From positions 1 through 64,000 of the forward strand of contig NZ_JACHGU010000001.1 in assembly GCF_014202435.1 (NCBI RefSeq): a stretch of DNA of 64,000 nt, written 5' to 3'. Below are positions 61,162 to 64,000 of the stretch, piece by piece. Numbering within the stretch: position 1 is the stretch's first letter; each line of letters begins with the position of its first letter. The notes below the pieces were generated by a model. That model had not been told where the DNA came from. It did no database searches and saw only the letters and a list, made by a program, of their open reading frames with translations. The DNA is from Pseudoxanthomonas broegbernensis (GTDB lineage: Bacteria; Pseudomonadota; Gammaproteobacteria; Xanthomonadales; Xanthomonadaceae). Both the position numbers and the translations under genes were made by a program.

Positions 61162-63888
61162 ATGGGCAAGGACATCGACGTGGACGTGCTGATCCCGACG
61201 AAAATCGCGCCCCCCGTGTGGATGGGCGACCAGGTCCGGCGCGAGCTGCTGCTGTCGCGCCTGGACGGCGCGCTCGCGCGCCGGCTGACCCTGGTCCACG
61301 CGCCGGCCGGCTACGGCAAGACCAGCCTGCTGGCGCAGTGGCGGCAGCGCCACGACGACGGCTCCATCCTCACCGCCTGGCTGACCCTGGAGCGCGACGA
61401 CTCCGACCTCAAGCGCCTGGCCCGCTACGTGACCCTGGCGATGAACGGTGGCGTGCACGGGGACGACGACGCGGCGGGCGGCACCGGCCTGCCGCCGCGC
61501 GCCGCGCTGTCGGCGATCGTGCGCCAGGTGGCCTCCGAGCGGCGGCCGGTGGTGCTGGTGTTCGACGACTTCCACCGCGCCGAGAGCCCGGCCCTGGCCG
61601 AGTTCCTCGGCTCGCTGATCCGGCTGGCGCCGGAGAACTGCCATTTCATCGTCGCCTCGCGCGACTACCCGATGCTGGGCCAGTCGGTGCTGGCCGCCGA
61701 GGACCAGGTGCTGGAGCTGACCGCCGAGGACCTGCGCTTCTCCGCGTGCGAGGCGCAGGCGATGTTCGCCCGCGGGCAGGGCCCGGCGATCGACAGCGCC
61801 GACGTGCAGCGCATCCTGGAGCGCACCGAGGGCTGGCCGATCGCCCTGCAACTGGCGTTCCTCTCGCTGCGCCGCGGGCTGGACCCGGGGCGGCTGCTCG
61901 CCGGGCTCAGCGGCTCCGGCTCGGAACTGGCGCGCTACCTGTCCGAGCAGGTGCTGGTGGGCCTGCCGGCGGACATGCAGGAGGCGGTGCTGCGCACCGC
62001 ACTGGTCGACCGCCTGGACGGGGACGTGGCCAGCCTGCTGTGCGCGCGCGCCGACGGCTGGCAGGTGCTGGAGCGGCTGGAGCAGCAGGGCGTGTTCCTG
62101 ATCCCGCACCCGGGCGAGGGCCAGGCCTACCGCTACCACCAGTTGTTCGCCGAGTGCATGCGCGAGCGGCTGGCGCGGCAGGACCGCGCGCTGTTCGTCG
62201 CCCTGCAGGGCGACGCCGCGCGCTGGTTCGCCGGGCGCGGCCACGTGACCGAGGCGGTCAACCACGCCCTGCAGGCCGAGGACGAAGCGTTGCTGGCCGG
62301 CATCCTGGAGGATGCCGGCGCCTGGCGGCTGATCCCGCGCGGGCTGCAGAACGTGGCCGCGCGCGGCCTGGAGCGGCTGTCGGACGCGGCGGTGTCCGCG
62401 CGCCCGCGGCTGGTGCTGGCGCGGGTGTACCTGGCGATCAAGCGCGGCGAGCTGGGCGCGGCCCGCGCCGACTACGACCGGCTGGCCGCGGCGATGGAGG
62501 CCGAGCGGCCGCCGGCCGGGCAGGCCAACGAGATCCGGATCGTCGGCGACGTGCTGGCCGAGTACGAGAACGCGCCGGTCACGCTGGAGGACCTGCTCGC
62601 GCGCGAGTCGCTGCTGCGCACCCTACCGTCCAGCGACCACCTGATGCTGGGCAACGTGTGCGAGTCACTGGGCGCCAAGTACTACGAGGGCGGCTGGCTG
62701 GAGCGGGCGATGGAGCCGACCCTGGCCGCGCGCGAGCACCACCAGGCCCAGGGCTCGCTCTACAGCGACCTGTTCACCCGCTTCCTGGAGGCGCGCATCC
62801 GCCGCGCCCAGGGCCGGCTGAAGGAGGCCACGGCGATCCTGGACGAGGCGCGCGCGCAGATCGCCGGCCACTTCGGCGACCGCTCCGACCTGGCCGCCAA
62901 TTGCGCCGCCTTCGAGGCCGACCTGCTGTGCGAGCAGGACCGGCTGGCCGAGGCCGCGGCGCTGCTGGAGTGGTCGCTGCCGCACATGGAGCAGTCCGAC
63001 GGCTGGGTCGACGTGTACGCGGCTGCCTACCTCACCGCCGCGCGCATCGCCTGCGCCCGCGGCGCGATGGAGGAGGCGCAGGCGGTGCTGGCGCGCGCGC
63101 GCCGGCTGGCCCGGCGCCGGCGCCTGGACCAGCTCGAACTGCTGGCCTGGCTGTGCGAACTGCAGTTGCGGCTGCGCCATGACGGCGCCGGCGACGGCGC
63201 GCGCGAACTGGCCGCGCAGCTCGGCCTGGACGCGCTGGCCGACGAGATGGCGCGCGAGTCGGCGGTCTACCGCCAGGTCGCCATCGCCGCCTCGCTGTGC
63301 CGCTGCGAACTGGCGCTGCTGGAGGGCGAGGTGGACGCCGCGCTGGCGGAACTGGCCGCGTTGCGGCGCTGGGCCAGCCGCCACGGCGCCGGCCGGCTGC
63401 TGATCGAGGTCGACCTGCTGGCGGCCCACGGCCTGCTGCGCTCGGGCGAGGCCGCCGCCGCGCAGGCGCGCTTCGACGAGGCGGTGGGCATGGCCATGTT
63501 CCAGGGCATCGCGCGGCCCTTCGTCGATGCCTGGCACCGGATAGAACCGCTGGTCCGCGACGCGCTGCACGGCGGCCCGCAGGGCGACCGGTTCCGCGAG
63601 CAGTTCCTGAAGGGGCTGGCGCGCTCGGTGCCGGCGCGGCCGCCGGCCGCCGGCGCGGCCGGGCTGCTGAGCGAGGCCGAGCTGGCGGTGCTCGAACCGC
63701 TGTGCCGCGGGCGCTCCAACAAGGAGATCGCACGGCTGATCGGGATGTCGCCGGACACGGTGAAGTACCGGCTCAAGTCGCTGTTCCGCAAGATCGGGGT
63801 GAGCAAGCGCCGCGACGCGGTGCGCGTCCTGCGCGAGCGCGGCCTGGTCGCGGGCGAGGACGCGCCGGCGCCCGCGGGCGACGCCTGA
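61162..63888 (+). CDS. LAL/MalT-type LuxR-family transcriptional activator
   Basis: A 908-residue regulator. STAND-type ATPase domain with Walker A APAGYGKTSLLAQW (Lys53) and Walker B VVLVFDDFHR, a long helical-repeat region (about 330-800) typical of MalT-like sensors, and a C-terminal LuxR HTH from about residue 835: LSEAELAVLEPLCRGRSNKE, then IARLIGMSPDTVKYRLKSL. Such proteins bind ATP and an inducer, oligomerise, and activate neighbouring operons. Its divergent position points to the hydantoinase/DUF917/permease unit. The inducer is unknown. The ATG at 61162 gives the family start; no strong ribosome site is visible. Confidence 0.94.
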   Translation: MGKDIDVDVLIPTKIAPPVWMGDQVRRELLLSRLDGALARRLTLVHAPAGYGKTSLLAQWRQRHDDGSILTAWLTLERDDSDLKRLARYVTLAMNGGVHGDDDAAGGTGLPPRAALSAIVRQVASERRPVVLVFDDFHRAESPALAEFLGSLIRLAPENCHFIVASRDYPMLGQSVLAAEDQVLELTAEDLRFSACEAQAMFARGQGPAIDSADVQRILERTEGWPIALQLAFLSLRRGLDPGRLLAGLSGSGSELARYLSEQVLVGLPADMQEAVLRTALVDRLDGDVASLLCARADGWQVLERLEQQGVFLIPHPGEGQAYRYHQLFAECMRERLARQDRALFVALQGDAARWFAGRGHVTEAVNHALQAEDEALLAGILEDAGAWRLIPRGLQNVAARGLERLSDAAVSARPRLVLARVYLAIKRGELGAARADYDRLAAAMEAERPPAGQANEIRIVGDVLAEYENAPVTLEDLLARESLLRTLPSSDHLMLGNVCESLGAKYYEGGWLERAMEPTLAAREHHQAQGSLYSDLFTRFLEARIRRAQGRLKEATAILDEARAQIAGHFGDRSDLAANCAAFEADLLCEQDRLAEAAALLEWSLPHMEQSDGWVDVYAAAYLTAARIACARGAMEEAQAVLARARRLARRRRLDQLELLAWLCELQLRLRHDGAGDGARELAAQLGLDALADEMARESAVYRQVAIAASLCRCELALLEGEVDAALAELAALRRWASRHGAGRLLIEVDLLAAHGLLRSGEAAAAQARFDEAVGMAMFQGIARPFVDAWHRIEPLVRDALHGGPQGDRFREQFLKGLARSVPARPPAAGAAGLLSEAELAVLEPLCRGRSNKEIARLIGMSPDTVKYRLKSLFRKIGVSKRRDAVRVLRERGLVAGEDAPAPAGDA

Positions 63889-64000
63889 GCGCGGCGTCCG
63901 GCCGCACCCGCCGCACACCCCGCGTCCCACCTTCCGCCTACGCCCCCCGCGCGTGGCGCCGCCCCCAGCGGTGCCCGCCGCGTTACCCGTATTGCGCCGC
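63889..64000 (+). other. Right edge of the window, no gene seen
   Basis: 112 GC-rich bases after the LAL regulator stop, with no hairpin, promoter or open frame that I can support. Confidence 0.5.

Overview
This window reads as chromosomal DNA of a very GC-rich gammaproteobacterium of the Xanthomonadaceae (Lysobacter/Luteimonas/Pseudoxanthomonas-like). The basis is the AceE N-terminus and isolated aceE, a FabV-type enoyl reductase, the DUF3325/DUF3649/PepSY trio, REP-like repeats and strongly GC-biased third codon positions. The genus cannot be fixed from the sequence alone. I see no rRNA, tRNA or CRISPR array.

Layout, 0-9.6 kb: the end of an unidentified gene, aceE with a clear intrinsic terminator, then a decayed segment. 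This segment holds a methionine aminopeptidase 3' remnant, a frameshifted YHYH/excalibur gene and an IS481-family element inserted at a CTAG site. A secreted hypothetical protein, a stress-type FMN-binding protein, a heavily frameshifted pseudogene and an operator-controlled beta-helix protein follow.

9.7-32.4 kb is mostly housekeeping and single-gene units: two c-di-GMP enzymes, a universal stress protein behind an FNR/Anr-like box, an SDR, an S9 peptidase, a methyltransferase, a GH9 glycosidase (sharing an operator-like motif with the beta-helix gene), AcpH, an MFS exporter, FabV, YaeQ, a YhiN-type flavoprotein, MsrB, a host-attachment-like protein, a DUF3016 protein and two EamA permeases (the second is RarD). 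32.6-39.4 kb is a four-gene MacA/ABC export operon divergent from a DesK/DesR-like two-component system, with an inverted-repeat operator candidate between them.

39.5-52.4 kb is a catabolic island. An SDR/aldehyde dehydrogenase pair is divergent from a CoA-transferase and an IclR regulator, followed by an Lrp regulator. Next comes a tightly overlapped run: oligopeptidase B-like peptidase, amino acid permease, amidase, a PaiB-like domain fused to an HSL-type esterase, and an internally deleted proC. 52.4-56.8 kb holds the DUF3325/DUF3649/PepSY membrane genes and a penicillin-acylase-family amidohydrolase. 56.9-63.9 kb is a hydantoin-type unit (NCS1 permease, DUF917 protein, hydantoinase/oxoprolinase) divergent from a large LAL/MalT-type LuxR regulator.

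Taken together, the right half looks devoted to uptake and hydrolysis of amide and peptide nitrogen compounds. The most unusual single gene is the PaiB-esterase fusion. The most informative evolutionary signals are the IS481 insertion, whose transposase stop codon comes from its target site, and the cluster of decayed genes around it.
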